The position numbers and the translations under genes were made by a program. From positions 1 through 64,000 of the forward strand of contig CAKRSV010000007.1 of NCBI GenBank assembly GCA_934401915.1: a stretch of DNA of 64,000 nt. The letters run 5' to 3'. Shown piece after piece: positions 34,080-43,034 of the stretch (positions are counted from its first letter, which is position 1; each line of letters starts with the position of its first letter). The notes under the pieces are model-generated. The model made no database searches. It was not told the origin of the DNA and saw only the letters and a list, made by a program, of their open reading frames with translations. The DNA is from an uncultured Lachnospiraceae bacterium (GTDB lineage: Bacteria; Bacillota; Clostridia; Lachnospirales; Lachnospiraceae).

Positions 34080-34952
34080 CTACGTTATTTGTAGATTGGC
34101 TTTCTTAGCATTCTTAACCCCCTCGATTGCAAGCTCGAAATCTTGTAAAACAACTTTACATCCAATTCCTTCTCTGTTTAATGCATAAGTAGCTGCATTA
34201 ATAATTACATTTAAAATCTCCGCACCGGACAAACCTTCTGAGTGACATACAATGTGATACAGCTCTTCGTCAGTAATGTTTTTCGGATATTCTTTAGGAA
34301 TCATTTTCTGATAAAGCTGCATTCTGCCTTGTTCCGTGGGTAATGGCATTTCAATATGTCCTATGATACGACGTACAAAAGCACTATCATAGTTAGACAT
34401 AAAGTTGGTTGCAAAAAGTGTTACTCCTTTAAAGGAATCTAGTTCAAGCAGCATAACAGAGCGGCTGACATTCACGGCATGGTCTGTGCTTTGGTTTACA
34501 TTTGACAGTCTTTTCCCTAAAATAGAATCTGCTTCATCAAAAAATAAAACGGCATCATTTTCCTTTGCAAAATGAAAAGCTTCCTTAATGTTTTTTGGGG
34601 TTTCTCCTACAAATTTGGACTCAATTTCTGCGTAGTTTACACGAATCATTTGTTTTCCTAAAGCATTTGCAATTGCTTCGGCAGTAACAGATTTACCTGT
34701 TCCCGGAGGTCCATATAAGTTAATAGCTGTCCGCCCACCGCTTAAATCTACCTTACCCAAACCAAAATTTTCATATAATACTTGGTGCAGTTTTACTTTC
34801 TGTAACAGGCTATCTATCTGTTGTCTAGTTACTTCCGGAAGTACTAAATCTTCCAAAGTTTTTTGGGGTGTTTCTAATACAAATGGTGTATCAGCCTTAT
34901 CCTTTTGCAATAATGGTGATATAAATCGTTCATTTACATTTTTATTATTCAT
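34080..34952 (-). CDS. AAA+ ATPase of the TipAS operon
   Basis: 290 residues, a single AAA+ module with a short N-terminal region. Walker A is GPPGTGKS (81-88), Walker B VLFFDEAD (135-142), sensor 1 Asn183 in FATNFMSN, and the Arg finger region Arg194-Arg195. KFVGE (113-117) looks like a substrate-threading pore loop. There is no protease or HNH domain. It starts 4 bases after the TipAS gene ends and is followed within 18 bases by the MerR-TipAS gene. It may be an unfoldase or remodelling ATPase acting with TipAS proteins, which is inference. Confidence 0.85.
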   Translation of the reverse strand: MNNKNVNERFISPLLQKDKADTPFVLETPQKTLEDLVLPEVTRQQIDSLLQKVKLHQVLYENFGLGKVDLSGGRTAINLYGPPGTGKSVTAEAIANALGKQMIRVNYAEIESKFVGETPKNIKEAFHFAKENDAVLFFDEADSILGKRLSNVNQSTDHAVNVSRSVMLLELDSFKGVTLFATNFMSNYDSAFVRRIIGHIEMPLPTEQGRMQLYQKMIPKEYPKNITDEELYHIVCHSEGLSGAEILNVIINAATYALNREGIGCKVVLQDFELAIEGVKNAKKANLQIT

Positions 34953-34956
34953 TTCG

Positions 34957-35394
34957 TTACTCCTTCAGTTGTAATACTTGCGATTCGATCCATTTTGTGG
35001 CTAATATGTCAGCATAATATGCAATAGAATCCCCAAAAAAATCTGGAAGCGCAGGATCAATTTTTTCATAATAATTACGAAATTCCGATTCGTTTTTATA
35101 CATATTTCCTAGGTTTTCGATTATCTCAATTGACGGTTCGTAAAAATAATAAAGTTGCTCATGCCATATTCTCACACGCTCCTGAACCTCTGGAGAATCC
35201 ATTGAAGCACCTTCATGCATTAATTGTGCAATTACTTTATAGTTTTCATCCATTGCTTGTAACACCAAATCTCGTTGGTCATTTGTATAGCTTTTCCATA
35301 ATTCGATTGAGCTTTCTGCTCGTTCGCCCCATCGTTTGATAGCTTCAGTCTCGTATTTGTCCATTACCTGTTTGGTATTTTTAGTTTTAATCAT
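34957..35394 (-). CDS. stand-alone TipAS-like protein
   Basis: 145 residues without a MerR domain. The sequence KYETEAIKRWGERAESSIELW, then MHEGASMDSPEVQERVRIWHEQLYYF and NLGNMYKNESEFRNYYEKIDP, follows the globin-like TipAS fold. The Trp in KRWG matches TipA relatives; I do not see the reactive Cys pattern of classical TipAS. The ATG at 35394 is preferred; the longer frame would start at the transcription start. Possible role: antibiotic or ligand sequestration, or an adaptor for the AAA+ ATPase. Confidence 0.75.
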   Translation of the reverse strand: MIKTKNTKQVMDKYETEAIKRWGERAESSIELWKSYTNDQRDLVLQAMDENYKVIAQLMHEGASMDSPEVQERVRIWHEQLYYFYEPSIEIIENLGNMYKNESEFRNYYEKIDPALPDFFGDSIAYYADILATKWIESQVLQLKE

Positions 35395-35477
35395 TTTTCT
35401 ACATTCTCTTTCTGATATTGATATTCTTGAATTTTTTATATCCCTTACTTTGAATATTAACTCTACAAACAAGATGA

Positions 35478-35508
35478 ATTATACACTATGACGTAACGTC
35501 AGAGTCAA
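35478..35508 (-). promoter_or_regulatory. MerR-type promoter with 19-bp spacer and dyad
   Basis: TTGACT (35503-35508) and TATAAT (35478-35483) on the - strand are separated by 19 bp. Inside the spacer lies a 13-bp perfect dyad TGACGT-A-ACGTCA (35489-35501 on the + strand). Over-long spacers with a central dyad are the hallmark of MerR-activated promoters. Confidence 0.85.
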
Positions 35509-35556
35509 GAGGGAATAAAAAAATTTTTTCACTCTTTTTCCATGACCAAATTCCTC

Positions 35557-36063
35557 CTACAACAGGTCTTTCTCGCGCTGACCTTCGCGCTTAACTATAA
35601 GTGTCAGTTTTTCAGCAACGATATTGTCGCCGGAATACACATCTACTGAATACGTTCCCGGCTTTTTCAGGTCGGGCATATCCACCCGATAAAAACCATT
35701 TCCAAGCGGTTCGGCCTCATAGCTCTTTCCGTCAACTGTAATGCATACATCTGGAAACTCTGCCGTCATGAATATCTTGACAGCAGCCTTTTTACGGAAA
35801 CTGACCTCGATTTCCAATACACCTGTAAAGTCAACAGCTTCTGCATCTACAGGCATGAGATGAACCTCAATCTTGTCATGCTCATCTTCATGCATCATCA
35901 TCGACGGATCTATCTCACCGCCGCCAAAATGAAGGATCAGGTACTGTGCCTGTTTGAATACCAGGTTGTGTGCTGCTCTACCGATCACCTCCTTGCAGTA
36001 ACAGTCAAACCTGTCCCTTAAACTCCCATCTTTATCTTTTGGATCGAATTCATAGCCGCTCAT
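35557..36063 (-). CDS. hypothetical protein with C-terminal Ig-like beta domain
   Basis: 168 residues, AAAGGA before the ATG at 36063. The first 45 residues (FDPKDKDGSLRDRFDCYCKE) look helical and contain two Cys; a His/Met/Asp-rich stretch follows (MMMHEDEHDK); residues about 70-160 form beta strands ending with YSVDVYSGDNIVAEKLTLIV, an Ig-like pattern. No signal peptide. I do not recognise the family. It lies between the TipAS operon and the AbiE relic. Confidence 0.6.
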   Translation of the reverse strand: MSGYEFDPKDKDGSLRDRFDCYCKEVIGRAAHNLVFKQAQYLILHFGGGEIDPSMMMHEDEHDKIEVHLMPVDAEAVDFTGVLEIEVSFRKKAAVKIFMTAEFPDVCITVDGKSYEAEPLGNGFYRVDMPDLKKPGTYSVDVYSGDNIVAEKLTLIVKREGQREKDLL

Positions 36064-36093
36064 AGTTATCCTTTCTACGATTGGCTCCTGATT

Positions 36094-36333
36094 CCGTCCT
36101 TCATTACAGAGACCTTGACACCGGACGGAAACAAAGTCCGTCTGTATGATAAGGAAAGATGTATAATTGACCTGATCAAGAAAAAAGACAAGATAGATAA
36201 GCAGTTATATCTGCAGGCTCTGCACGAATACTTTAATGACCGAACTAACGACCATGCGCAGCTTATCAGATATGCTAAGATTTTCCATATAGAAAGACCT
36301 GTCAGAGACTACATGGATATACTGACAGGCTGA
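36094..36333 (+). pseudogene. abiEi: C-terminal fragment of AbiEi antitoxin
   Basis: The frame reads TPDGNKVRLYDKERCIIDLI, then KKKDKIDKQLYLQALHEYF and ends VRDYMDILTG. This is the conserved C-terminal region of AbiEi, the transcriptional-repressor antitoxin of the type IV AbiE system (VYDKERTIxDLI pattern). The N-terminal winged-helix half is absent: upstream the frame passes into unrelated sequence near 36100 with no start codon other than an internal TTG. Confidence 0.75.
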
Positions 36334-36347
36334 AAGGAGCACCACAG

Positions 36348-36470
36348 ATGAAAACACCGGAGCAGCTTAAAGGCGCAATCCGAAATATAGCCAAAGAGAA
36401 AGACCTTCATGCTCAGGAAGTATTACAGATTTTTATGACTTTAAAGCTGAGGAAACATGAAACCTTGTAA
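36348..36470 (+). pseudogene. abiEii: N-terminal fragment of AbiEii toxin
   Basis: AAGGAG at 36334-36339 precedes the ATG at 36348. The first 30 codons (MKTPEQLKGAIRNIAKEKDL, then HAQEVLQIFM) match the N-terminus of AbiEii nucleotidyltransferases, directly after the AbiEi fragment as in intact operons. Then the frame leaves the family and stops after 40 residues, so the nucleotidyltransferase core (GGS...DxD) is gone. Confidence 0.75.
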
Positions 36471-36778
36471 AAAATCTATTGATAGATCTATTGATAGATT
36501 TTGAAATCTGCTAGTCATTTTGAGTTGCTTGTGTTATACTTTTATTCATAGCATGAGTCTCCGGTTTACAATTGTTTATAGACAACTCAATTATATCAAA
36601 ACACGACAGACCAATGCTATATTTATGCAGGTTATTATTGAATTTTCAAGGTGCACAGGCACTTATTCAAGTGCGAAGTTTGAGATAATAATATCAGAAG
36701 GATAAATCAGATAAGCGAAAGTTAGCCAGTATGTTTCATAACGCATTGGTGCCTTTCGTAAAAGGGTGGAAAATAAAC
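36471..36778. other. AT-rich intergenic stretch with a short dyad
   Basis: It begins with two copies of ATCTATTGATAG (about 36473-36500) that can form a hairpin at the point where abiEii is cut. The rest contains no gene, recognised promoter or RNA signature that I can support. Confidence 0.5.
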
Positions 36779-38197
36779 ATGAAAAAGCGAAAGAGCTTGG
36801 GAAAAAAGTTAGTAACTATGTTAGTGTCTGTAGGTGTTTTTGCGGTTTTGATTACAGTCTTGAATTTAATGGCATTACAAGCTATTCGAGGAAAGAATAA
36901 TGTGATTATAGAACAGTTTGAACAATATGAAGAAGCAGTGGAAAATAATGATACTGCGGCTTTTGAAGCAGCAAAAGGAGAAGTGGCAGAAGCCATCAGA
37001 CATAGCAACTACAGAGTAGATGGAACCATCATTTTTGATCTTGCAATTGTGGCAGCTGATATTATTGTAATCGTACTTCTTTCGATTGTTATTAATAAGT
37101 CCATCGTTCGTCCGGCAAAAAAAGCCAAGAATGATCTGGATGATATCATTTCAGGTATAGAATCAGGACAGGGTGATCTTACGTTAAGAGTATTTGATGA
37201 AACCAGTGATGAAATTGGACAGCTTGCGAATGGTGTCAACCTTTTTATTGATACATTACAAAAACTTATGGTAAAGATTCAGAGTGTATCAAAGGACATG
37301 AAAAATTCTTCCTACCTTGTACAAAGCGAGGCGGAATCCTCAAATATGAGTGCATCCAATGTAGGTGCAGCATCGGAAGAACTTGCAGCATCTATGGAAG
37401 AGGTATCTGCATCACTATATGATTTGGCACAAGGATGTAATAATCTGTTAGAGAAAATGGCAGGCATGAATGAGGATGCTAAGAATTCTGCGATGAAGTT
37501 ACATGAAGTGAAGCTTACTGCAGAAAATAGCTATAAAGAAGCGATTGCATCAAAAGAAAAAACAGTAGAAACATTTGATAGCATTCAAAAGGATGTTGTG
37601 GAGGCAGTAGAAGCATCTAAGTCTGTAAATGAAATTGCAGAACTTACAGAAAATATCTTAAATATCGCAGCACAGACAAATCTTTTAGCGCTAAATGCAT
37701 CGATTGAAGCAGCAAGAGCAGGGGAAGCAGGTAAAGGCTTTGCAGTTGTAGCAGATGAAATCAGAAAGCTTGCAGATAGTTCACGTGAGATAGCAAACAA
37801 TATTCAGGAGATCAGCAGAAAAGTTATTGAGGCAGTAAACAATCTGTCCGGAAATGCAACGGAAATGATTCGTTTTGTAGATGAAGAGGTAACGCTTGAT
37901 TATGACAAATTTGTAAAAATTATTGGAAATTATGATGCTGATTCTGATCAGGCAAGTAAAACATTTAACGAGTTTGCAGTTAAGTCAAAAGATAGCTTAG
38001 GTACAATGAATGATATGAATGAAGGTATCAATAACATTTCTATAGCGATTGAAGAATCTGCAAAAGGCGTTACAAACGTAGCACAAGAGATATCACAACT
38101 TGTAACAGCAATTTCAGCAATTACAGTGCAGGCAGACGAAAATAAGAATCTTTCGGAAGATTTATCGGATGAAGTAGCAAAATTTGAAAAAGTTTAA
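36779..38197 (+). CDS. methyl-accepting chemotaxis protein with minimal sensor region
   Basis: 472 residues. Two membrane helices (about 13-35 and 85-107) enclose only about 50 external residues, too few for a Cache or 4HB domain. A HAMP-like segment follows (about 108-165), then the coiled-coil signalling domain with the hairpin tip [20 protein letters not shown]. It should work with CheA/CheW, which are not in the window. The ATG at 36779 follows AAAGGGTGG. The gene is AT-rich relative to the core. The ligand is probably sensed in the membrane or by a partner. Confidence 0.88.
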   Translation: MKKRKSLGKKLVTMLVSVGVFAVLITVLNLMALQAIRGKNNVIIEQFEQYEEAVENNDTAAFEAAKGEVAEAIRHSNYRVDGTIIFDLAIVAADIIVIVLLSIVINKSIVRPAKKAKNDLDDIISGIESGQGDLTLRVFDETSDEIGQLANGVNLFIDTLQKLMVKIQSVSKDMKNSSYLVQSEAESSNMSASNVGAASEELAASMEEVSASLYDLAQGCNNLLEKMAGMNEDAKNSAMKLHEVKLTAENSYKEAIASKEKTVETFDSIQKDVVEAVEASKSVNEIAELTENILNIAAQTNLLALNASIEAARAGEAGKGFAVVADEIRKLADSSREIANNIQEISRKVIEAVNNLSGNATEMIRFVDEEVTLDYDKFVKIIGNYDADSDQASKTFNEFAVKSKDSLGTMNDMNEGINNISIAIEESAKGVTNVAQEISQLVTAISAITVQADENKNLSEDLSDEVAKFEKV

Positions 38198-38219
38198 CTG
38201 ACAGATTTTTATTATGAGA

Positions 38220-38262
38220 AGAACTATGTGGTTTTCGTAATGAAACTGCGTAGTTCTTTTTT
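38220..38262 (+). terminator. terminator of the chemoreceptor gene
   Basis: A 12-bp stem with G-U pairs (38220-38231 with 38246-38257) is followed by TTTTTT. Confidence 0.8.
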
Positions 38263-38301
38263 GCTACGAAAAGAGGCGGTTAGAAGAGCTTCCTGCAACC
38301 G

Positions 38302-39331
38302 TTATTTAATTCCGTTTCTCGTTGTCTCATCCAGCCTGCTGGTAATCAGACCGAGTCCGTATTTTTGTTTTGCAAGGGCAAATGCTCTTTCCACTGCGAT
38401 TCGATCAGCATTGTCTTCGTATTCCGTCTTTCGGTCAGTTGTGGCATTTTTCTTTGGCCTTCCTGAAGACGACCCTGATAAGCGGATTCCGTGCTCCCTG
38501 CAATAGACAAGGTTGTTTCTATTCCTGTAGATTTTATCTGCCAGGATGCGTTCTGGATAATGCCCCGTTCTTTCGAAATACCGCTCAGCGGCTGCGATGA
38601 GAACATCACTTTCGTTATAGGCATCAAAAGACATCTTTTCTATCCGGGCCATTCCCTTTTCGTCAAGGCTGAGATCCATCTTTGCCCCGAACTCCACGGG
38701 TGCAGCTGCCTTTCCCCGGACAATCGGCCGGATGTAGGGCTGGCTGATACTGACGATCCGGTCAGGAACCGAGTGCACTTTATTTTCATACATGTACTTC
38801 TGCTGTTCATAAACCTTGTCAATCACGGCGAGGCGTCTGGCCTGCTTTTGTGTCAGTTCACACTCTGTCCCCATAAGCTCATTGATGTAGTATCCAGATG
38901 GCTTCCACCACTTGGTGTTGGATCATCTGGTGTGTTGTATGCAATGATCATCTCATTGATTTCACTGAGAACGTCATCTGTCAGACGCTTACGGAACTCA
39001 ACAAGAAGTGATGGTACAAAGGGAGCCTCTGTCTGATACCCTGGAAGCCCTATAAAATACTGGAAATACGGATTTTCCATGATCTCCTCAACCAGTTCCC
39101 GGTCCGAGAAACCAAGCTGTTTCTGGATCAGAAGAGAGCCAAGTGCCATACGGAGCGGTTTTGCGGGCATTCCGGTTTTACCCGGAAACAGTTTTGCATA
39201 CTTTTCCTCAATGGCGTCCCACGGAATCGTTTCCGATTTCTTAACCCAGCGGTTTTCCGGATTCATTTTTAACCCGGCGGGCTGATTGAAATCTGCAGGT
39301 CCAGGCTGATGATATCGTTCGATTTATACAT
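38302..39331 (-). mobile_element. decayed IS1182-like transposase gene
   Basis: The ATG at 39331 (GGGAGAAAACTC upstream) opens MYKSNDIISLDLQI, which must shift one base near 39290 to continue as NQPAGLKMNPENRW ... RVxKSLxxQKQLGFSDREL-type N-terminal sequence (DUF772). A second break near 38870-38900 joins to a C-terminal DDE part (MSFDAYNESDVLIAAAERYF, GRPKKN). The two parts total about 330 residues against roughly 450-550 in intact relatives, so the middle, including the first catalytic Asp region, is deleted. Terminal inverted repeats were not found. It cannot transpose on its own. Confidence 0.8.
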
Positions 39332-39451
39332 GAGTTTTCTCCCAAATGCAAGGTTTTTATAGCAATTTATATATTTCCCCTGCATATATTGTACTACTTT
39401 TGACTGGAAAACTCAGTATTTTCAAGGAATTTATGCGTATTTTTTATTATT

Positions 39452-39979
39452 GAGCAGCCATTAAATAAAGCTCTTTCTGAAGAAGAGAAAAATAATTACA
39501 CAGAATCTCTATTTGAGTCCATACGACACATAAACGAATATGGACAGGAATTCTGGTATGCCAGAAAACTACAGATTGCACTGGAATATACTGAATGGCG
39601 TAATTTTTGTAAGGTAATTGACAAAGCTAAAGAATCCTGTGAAGGCAGCAATAATAAAATATTTGAACATTTTGTTGACGTCAACAAAACATCTCCCATG
39701 CCTAACGGTGGTGAAAAAGAGATTGGTGATATCGAGCTCTCCCGTTATGCGTGTTACCTGATTGTACAGAACGGCGATCCCCGTAAAAAAGTCATTGCAC
39801 TTGGTCAGACCTACTTTGCGGTAAAAACCAGACAACAAGAACTAATTGAACACTATGAAGTTGGCAAAAAAGTTCGTGATACCATCAAGGACTTGGGCGG
39901 TACAATGCCGGAGGATCTGCCTACTCCTGAAAAAAGTATTCAACAAATAGAACGAGAAGAAAAGAAAAAATTGAAATAA
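39452..39979 (+). pseudogene. dinD: DinD (DNA damage-inducible) remnant with internal deletion
   Basis: The frame reads RHINEYGQEFWYARKLQIAL, then DIELSRYACYLIVQNGDPRK, then GQTYFAVKTRQQELIE, and jumps directly to HYEVGKKVRDTIKDLGGTMP and PEDLPTPEKSI. These are the N-terminal and C-terminal ends of DinD; roughly 100 residues between them are missing without loss of frame. The 5' end has no start codon in frame next to the IS relic. 175 codons remain against about 275 in E. coli DinD. Confidence 0.8.
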
Positions 39980-40102
39980 AAAACTGTCCCTGCGCCAACA
40001 GATGCGAAATTTAAAACCACATCAGAACCCCCGATACAGTCACCATAGACAAGTGAATATACACCGCCACAACACTGCAACATTTTGACGAAATGCAACA
40101 CA

Positions 40103-40132
40103 AAAAATAAAAAGCCTAGTATACACTAGACT
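40103..40132 (-). terminator. terminator of the tRNA-Thr transcript
   Basis: On the - strand an 8-bp stem (AGTCTAGT with ACTAGGCT, one G-U pair) and 4-base loop are followed by TTTTTATTTTTT. Confidence 0.8.
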
Positions 40133-40139
40133 TTTCAAG

Positions 40140-40212
40140 AGCTGCTGACGGGAATCGGACCCGTGACCTCCGCACTACCAATGCGACGCTCTACCGACTG
40201 AGCCACAGCAGC
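40140..40212 (-). tRNA. tRNA-Thr (anticodon GGT)
   Basis: 73 bases. Acceptor arms GCTGCTG/CAGCAGC, D-arm GCTCAGTCGGTAGAGC, anticodon loop TTGGTAG with GGT, T-arm GGGTCCGATTCCC. CCA is not encoded. Its 3' end faces the accessory region, the orientation in which integrating elements use tRNA genes. Confidence 0.95.
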
Positions 40213-40248
40213 TTGTACAAAATATATTGCTTTTTGTCACCGAACTGT

Positions 40249-40278
40249 AGTATATCATAGCGCTTTCTGCTTTGTCAA
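40249..40278 (-). promoter_or_regulatory. promoter of tRNA-Thr
   Basis: TTGACA (40273-40278), 18-bp spacer, TATACT (40249-40254) on the - strand, about 36 bases before the tRNA. Confidence 0.75.
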
Positions 40279-40304
40279 TACTCAATTTAAAAAGATCCGC
40301 TCCT

Positions 40305-40919
40305 CTATCTGCCAAGCTGCTTTTTGAGCTTATTTTTCAGCCGTTGGAGCGCATTGTCGGTGGATTTTTCATCTCTCCCAAGGACCCTCGCGATCTGCTG
40401 ATACCCCATGCCGGTCAGATACAGATCCAGCACCTGTTTTTCAAAGGCGCTCAGCTCTTTCGCGATGATCTTCTCCAGACGGTCGACGTTCTCGCGGTCG
40501 ATCACCAGATCCTCCGGACTCTGCTCAAACCGGGCTGCAAGCACCTCTGCCATCTCCCCCTCTTCGCTGTCCTGGCTCTGTCCGCCGCTGAGCGACACGT
40601 AGGTATTGAGCGGAATGTGCTTCTGCCTTCTGGACGCCTGCACAGCCGTGTACATCTGTCTTGATACGCACAGATCCGCAAAGGTCGCAAAGCTGGCATC
40701 TCTTCCGCTGTCATAGTCCCTCAGGGCCTTGAAAAGACCGATCATGCCTTCCTGGATGAGATCGTCATTGTCTGCCCCCAGGATGTACATGGATCTTGCC
40801 TTATTCCTGACCAGCCCCTTATATTTGTCCATGATATAGTCTGTGATGCTGCTTTCTCCGTCCCTAAGCCGCTGGAGCAGTTCTTCATCACTGTACTGTC
40901 TGTAATCTTCTTTCATCAT
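40305..40919 (-). CDS. sigH: sigma-70 family factor, SigH-like
   Basis: 204 residues. Region 2 (about 25-95: YKGLVRNKARSMYILGADNDDLIQEGMIGLFKAL ... FATFADLCVSRQM) and region 4 (about 145-200: LSAFEKQVLDLYLTGMGYQQIARVLGRDEKSTDNALQRLK) are complete, with no region 1.1 or 3. In Firmicutes sigma-H drives early sporulation or stationary-phase genes, and it sits after rlmB as here. The start overlaps the upstream SGNH gene by 32 bases, so translation is probably coupled. Confidence 0.9.
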   Translation of the reverse strand: MMKEDYRQYSDEELLQRLRDGESSITDYIMDKYKGLVRNKARSMYILGADNDDLIQEGMIGLFKALRDYDSGRDASFATFADLCVSRQMYTAVQASRRQKHIPLNTYVSLSGGQSQDSEEGEMAEVLAARFEQSPEDLVIDRENVDRLEKIIAKELSAFEKQVLDLYLTGMGYQQIARVLGRDEKSTDNALQRLKNKLKKQLGR

Positions 40920-42267
40920 ATCTCACTATTTCTGCCGCGAAATGCTCTGCCAGGATCTGATAGCCCTGCGGATTGCAGTGCACGCCGTCCGGCATATATT
41001 CTTCCACGATATTCGCGTCGTGGCTGTCCAGAATATTGGAATTGTACAGGTCGACCACCTGAAAGCCATATTCGTCTGCCAGTGTAAGGATCACGTCTGC
41101 AAAATCTTTCTGGGGCAGGAGATAACTCCGCTCACTCCTCAGATAATCGTGCAGGATATTCGGCAGGGGCGTAGCAAAAAATACCATCGCGTCAGGATAA
41201 TTTTCCTTTATTCCCCGCATCAGCTCGTCCAGATCTCCGCAGAAGGTTCTCGCCTCCCGCTGTTCCAGACTGCCAAATTCCGCCTCTGACACGCAGAAGC
41301 CGTCGTTGGTTCCGCCCATTACCAGAATGATGTCCGTATCCTCCGGGATCTCCTGATAGCGGTCTGCAAAAGCGTCCGCCCAGTATCTTCCGATGGACGA
41401 TCCTCCGATTCCAAGGTTGGTCACTTCTTCCGCGCCTAAAAGCTCTTTCAGCCGCGCCGGGTAGGAATACTGCTGATAATCCTCCAGATTATCCAGGTTG
41501 GAGGCCGCCGTGATGCTGTCACCGAGACAGGCGATCTTTTTCCCGGAAAAATCGAGGGTGCTCTCCGCAAGACACTCCCTGTCTGCCTGATTCACCTCAA
41601 GCGTTTCTTCCAGCGACGTCCGGTACTGTCTCCGCTCCTCCAGCGTCATTTCGGGCTGTACATAGATCACGCGCCAGGGATCAAAAATGCTGTTTTCCAC
41701 CATCGCTGGATCATAGTAATTGATCTCCCGGTTCCCCGACACGTCATTTCCTGAAACATTGCCTTCCCACAAGGAAAGCAGGTTGTCCGAAACCTGACAC
41801 ACATTTGTTTCTTCCTGCTGTCCGGAGATTGTCAGAAACATATTTCCAGAGACGCTGACGTTCGCTGAGACGGTCTGCCCCAGCATACTGTTTCCGGAGA
41901 CGTCCACCCGGTTTCCCGAGACGTCTGTCTGATTTCCGGATACCGCCAGATTCCCGGAAACCTGTCCGCTTCCGACAGACGCCTGGTTATCTGAGACGGT
42001 CATCTCTCCACTGTTGATCTGGTCGATCAGCACATGCAGCTCTTCTTTGTTGTTCTGCAATTCCCGGATTTCCTGCTGCATCTCCTGCACACGGCTCTGT
42101 GCCTGTGCGTTTCGCTCATAGACCGCTTCAAATTGCTGCTCGCGCTCTTCCAGCTCCCGTACTTCCCGCTCATATACGCTCTGGCTCACCCGCACGCCTA
42201 CCAGCGCGACGATGACTAGCGTAAGTACCGCGATCAGCCCGGTCAGCAAACGATTTATCTTTTTCAT
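40888..42267 (-). CDS. membrane-anchored SGNH/GDSL hydrolase with coiled coil and VSGN repeats
   Basis: 459 residues. An N-terminal membrane helix (about 7-28), a coiled coil (about 30-85), a low-complexity section with repeated VSGN/DVSGN units (about 95-185), then the SGNH domain: ACLGDSIT (block I Ser), GGSS, GGTND, and DGVHCN (Asp-x-x-His). It probably removes acyl or similar esters from an envelope polymer. Its ATG overlaps the rlmB stop by 4 bases (ATGA) and it takes the yacP-like place between rlmB and sigH. Confidence 0.82.
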   Translation of the reverse strand: MKKINRLLTGLIAVLTLVIVALVGVRVSQSVYEREVRELEEREQQFEAVYERNAQAQSRVQEMQQEIRELQNNKEELHVLIDQINSGEMTVSDNQASVGSGQVSGNLAVSGNQTDVSGNRVDVSGNSMLGQTVSANVSVSGNMFLTISGQQEETNVCQVSDNLLSLWEGNVSGNDVSGNREINYYDPAMVENSIFDPWRVIYVQPEMTLEERRQYRTSLEETLEVNQADRECLAESTLDFSGKKIACLGDSITAASNLDNLEDYQQYSYPARLKELLGAEEVTNLGIGGSSIGRYWADAFADRYQEIPEDTDIILVMGGTNDGFCVSEAEFGSLEQREARTFCGDLDELMRGIKENYPDAMVFFATPLPNILHDYLRSERSYLLPQKDFADVILTLADEYGFQVVDLYNSNILDSHDANIVEEYMPDGVHCNPQGYQILAEHFAAEIVRYDERRLQTVQ

Positions 42268-43016
42268 TGCAGTCTCTGTCTCACGATCTCAAAGGCAAGC
42301 ACTCCTGCCGCCACGGAGGCATTCAGGGAATCGATATCGCCGCGCATCGGGATCGATGCGACGAGATCACATTTTTCCTTCACCAGTCTGCCTACACCGG
42401 TTCCTTCGTTTCCGATCACAAGACCGATCGGTCCTTTCAGGTCAAGCTGGTACATCTGCGTGCCGTCCATATCTGCACAGGCGAACCACAGCCCTTCTTT
42501 TTTCAGCTCCTCGATCGTCTGTGACAGGTTCGTCACCTTGGCGACCGGCGTATAGTTGAGCGCTCCCGCCGACGCCTTGGCAACGGTGGCTGTCAGCCCG
42601 ACTGCACGGTTCTTGGGGATGATCACTCCGTGCGCGCCCGCCAGATTGGCTGTACGGATGATAGCTCCCAGGTTATGCGGATCTTCTATATTATCCAGCA
42701 GGATGATAAACGGCGGCTCGCCCTTCTCTTTTGCCTTGCGCAGAATGTCCTCCACCTCAGCGTAAGCGTAGGCTGCTGCGCTGGCGATCACACCCTGGTG
42801 TTTTCCCGTCTCGGACATCTGATCCAGACGTTCCTTCGAAACGTATTTGATAAGGCTGCCATGCTTCGTTGCCTCACGCTTGATGGACAGGATCGGTCCA
42901 TCCTGGCATCCGTCCAGCACATAGAGCTTGTCTATCGTCCTGCCTGCCCGGAAAGCCTCCATCACCGCATTGCGCCCTTCTATTGTAAACTGCGTATTAT
43001 CCATATCACTCTTCAT
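42264..43016 (-). CDS. rlmB: 23S rRNA 2'-O-methyltransferase RlmB-like (SPOUT)
   Basis: 250 residues. N-terminal substrate-binding domain (EGRNAVMEAFRAGRTIDKLYV), then the SPOUT knot with motif 1 LDNIEDPHNLGAIIRTA, motif 2 LVIGNEGTGV and motif 3 SLNASVAAGVLAFE. It uses S-adenosylmethionine to methylate 23S rRNA (G2251 in E. coli). GAGAGGAAAGG precedes the ATG. It stands 18 bases after mrnC within the cys operon. Confidence 0.93.
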   Translation of the reverse strand: MKSDMDNTQFTIEGRNAVMEAFRAGRTIDKLYVLDGCQDGPILSIKREATKHGSLIKYVSKERLDQMSETGKHQGVIASAAAYAYAEVEDILRKAKEKGEPPFIILLDNIEDPHNLGAIIRTANLAGAHGVIIPKNRAVGLTATVAKASAGALNYTPVAKVTNLSQTIEELKKEGLWFACADMDGTQMYQLDLKGPIGLVIGNEGTGVGRLVKEKCDLVASIPMRGDIDSLNASVAAGVLAFEIVRQRLQ

Positions 43017-43034
43017 TTTTTACTGCCTTTCCTC

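Noticed and set aside
22400..40140. Prophage
   Set aside because: No terminase, portal, capsid, tail or lysis genes; only regulators and relics.
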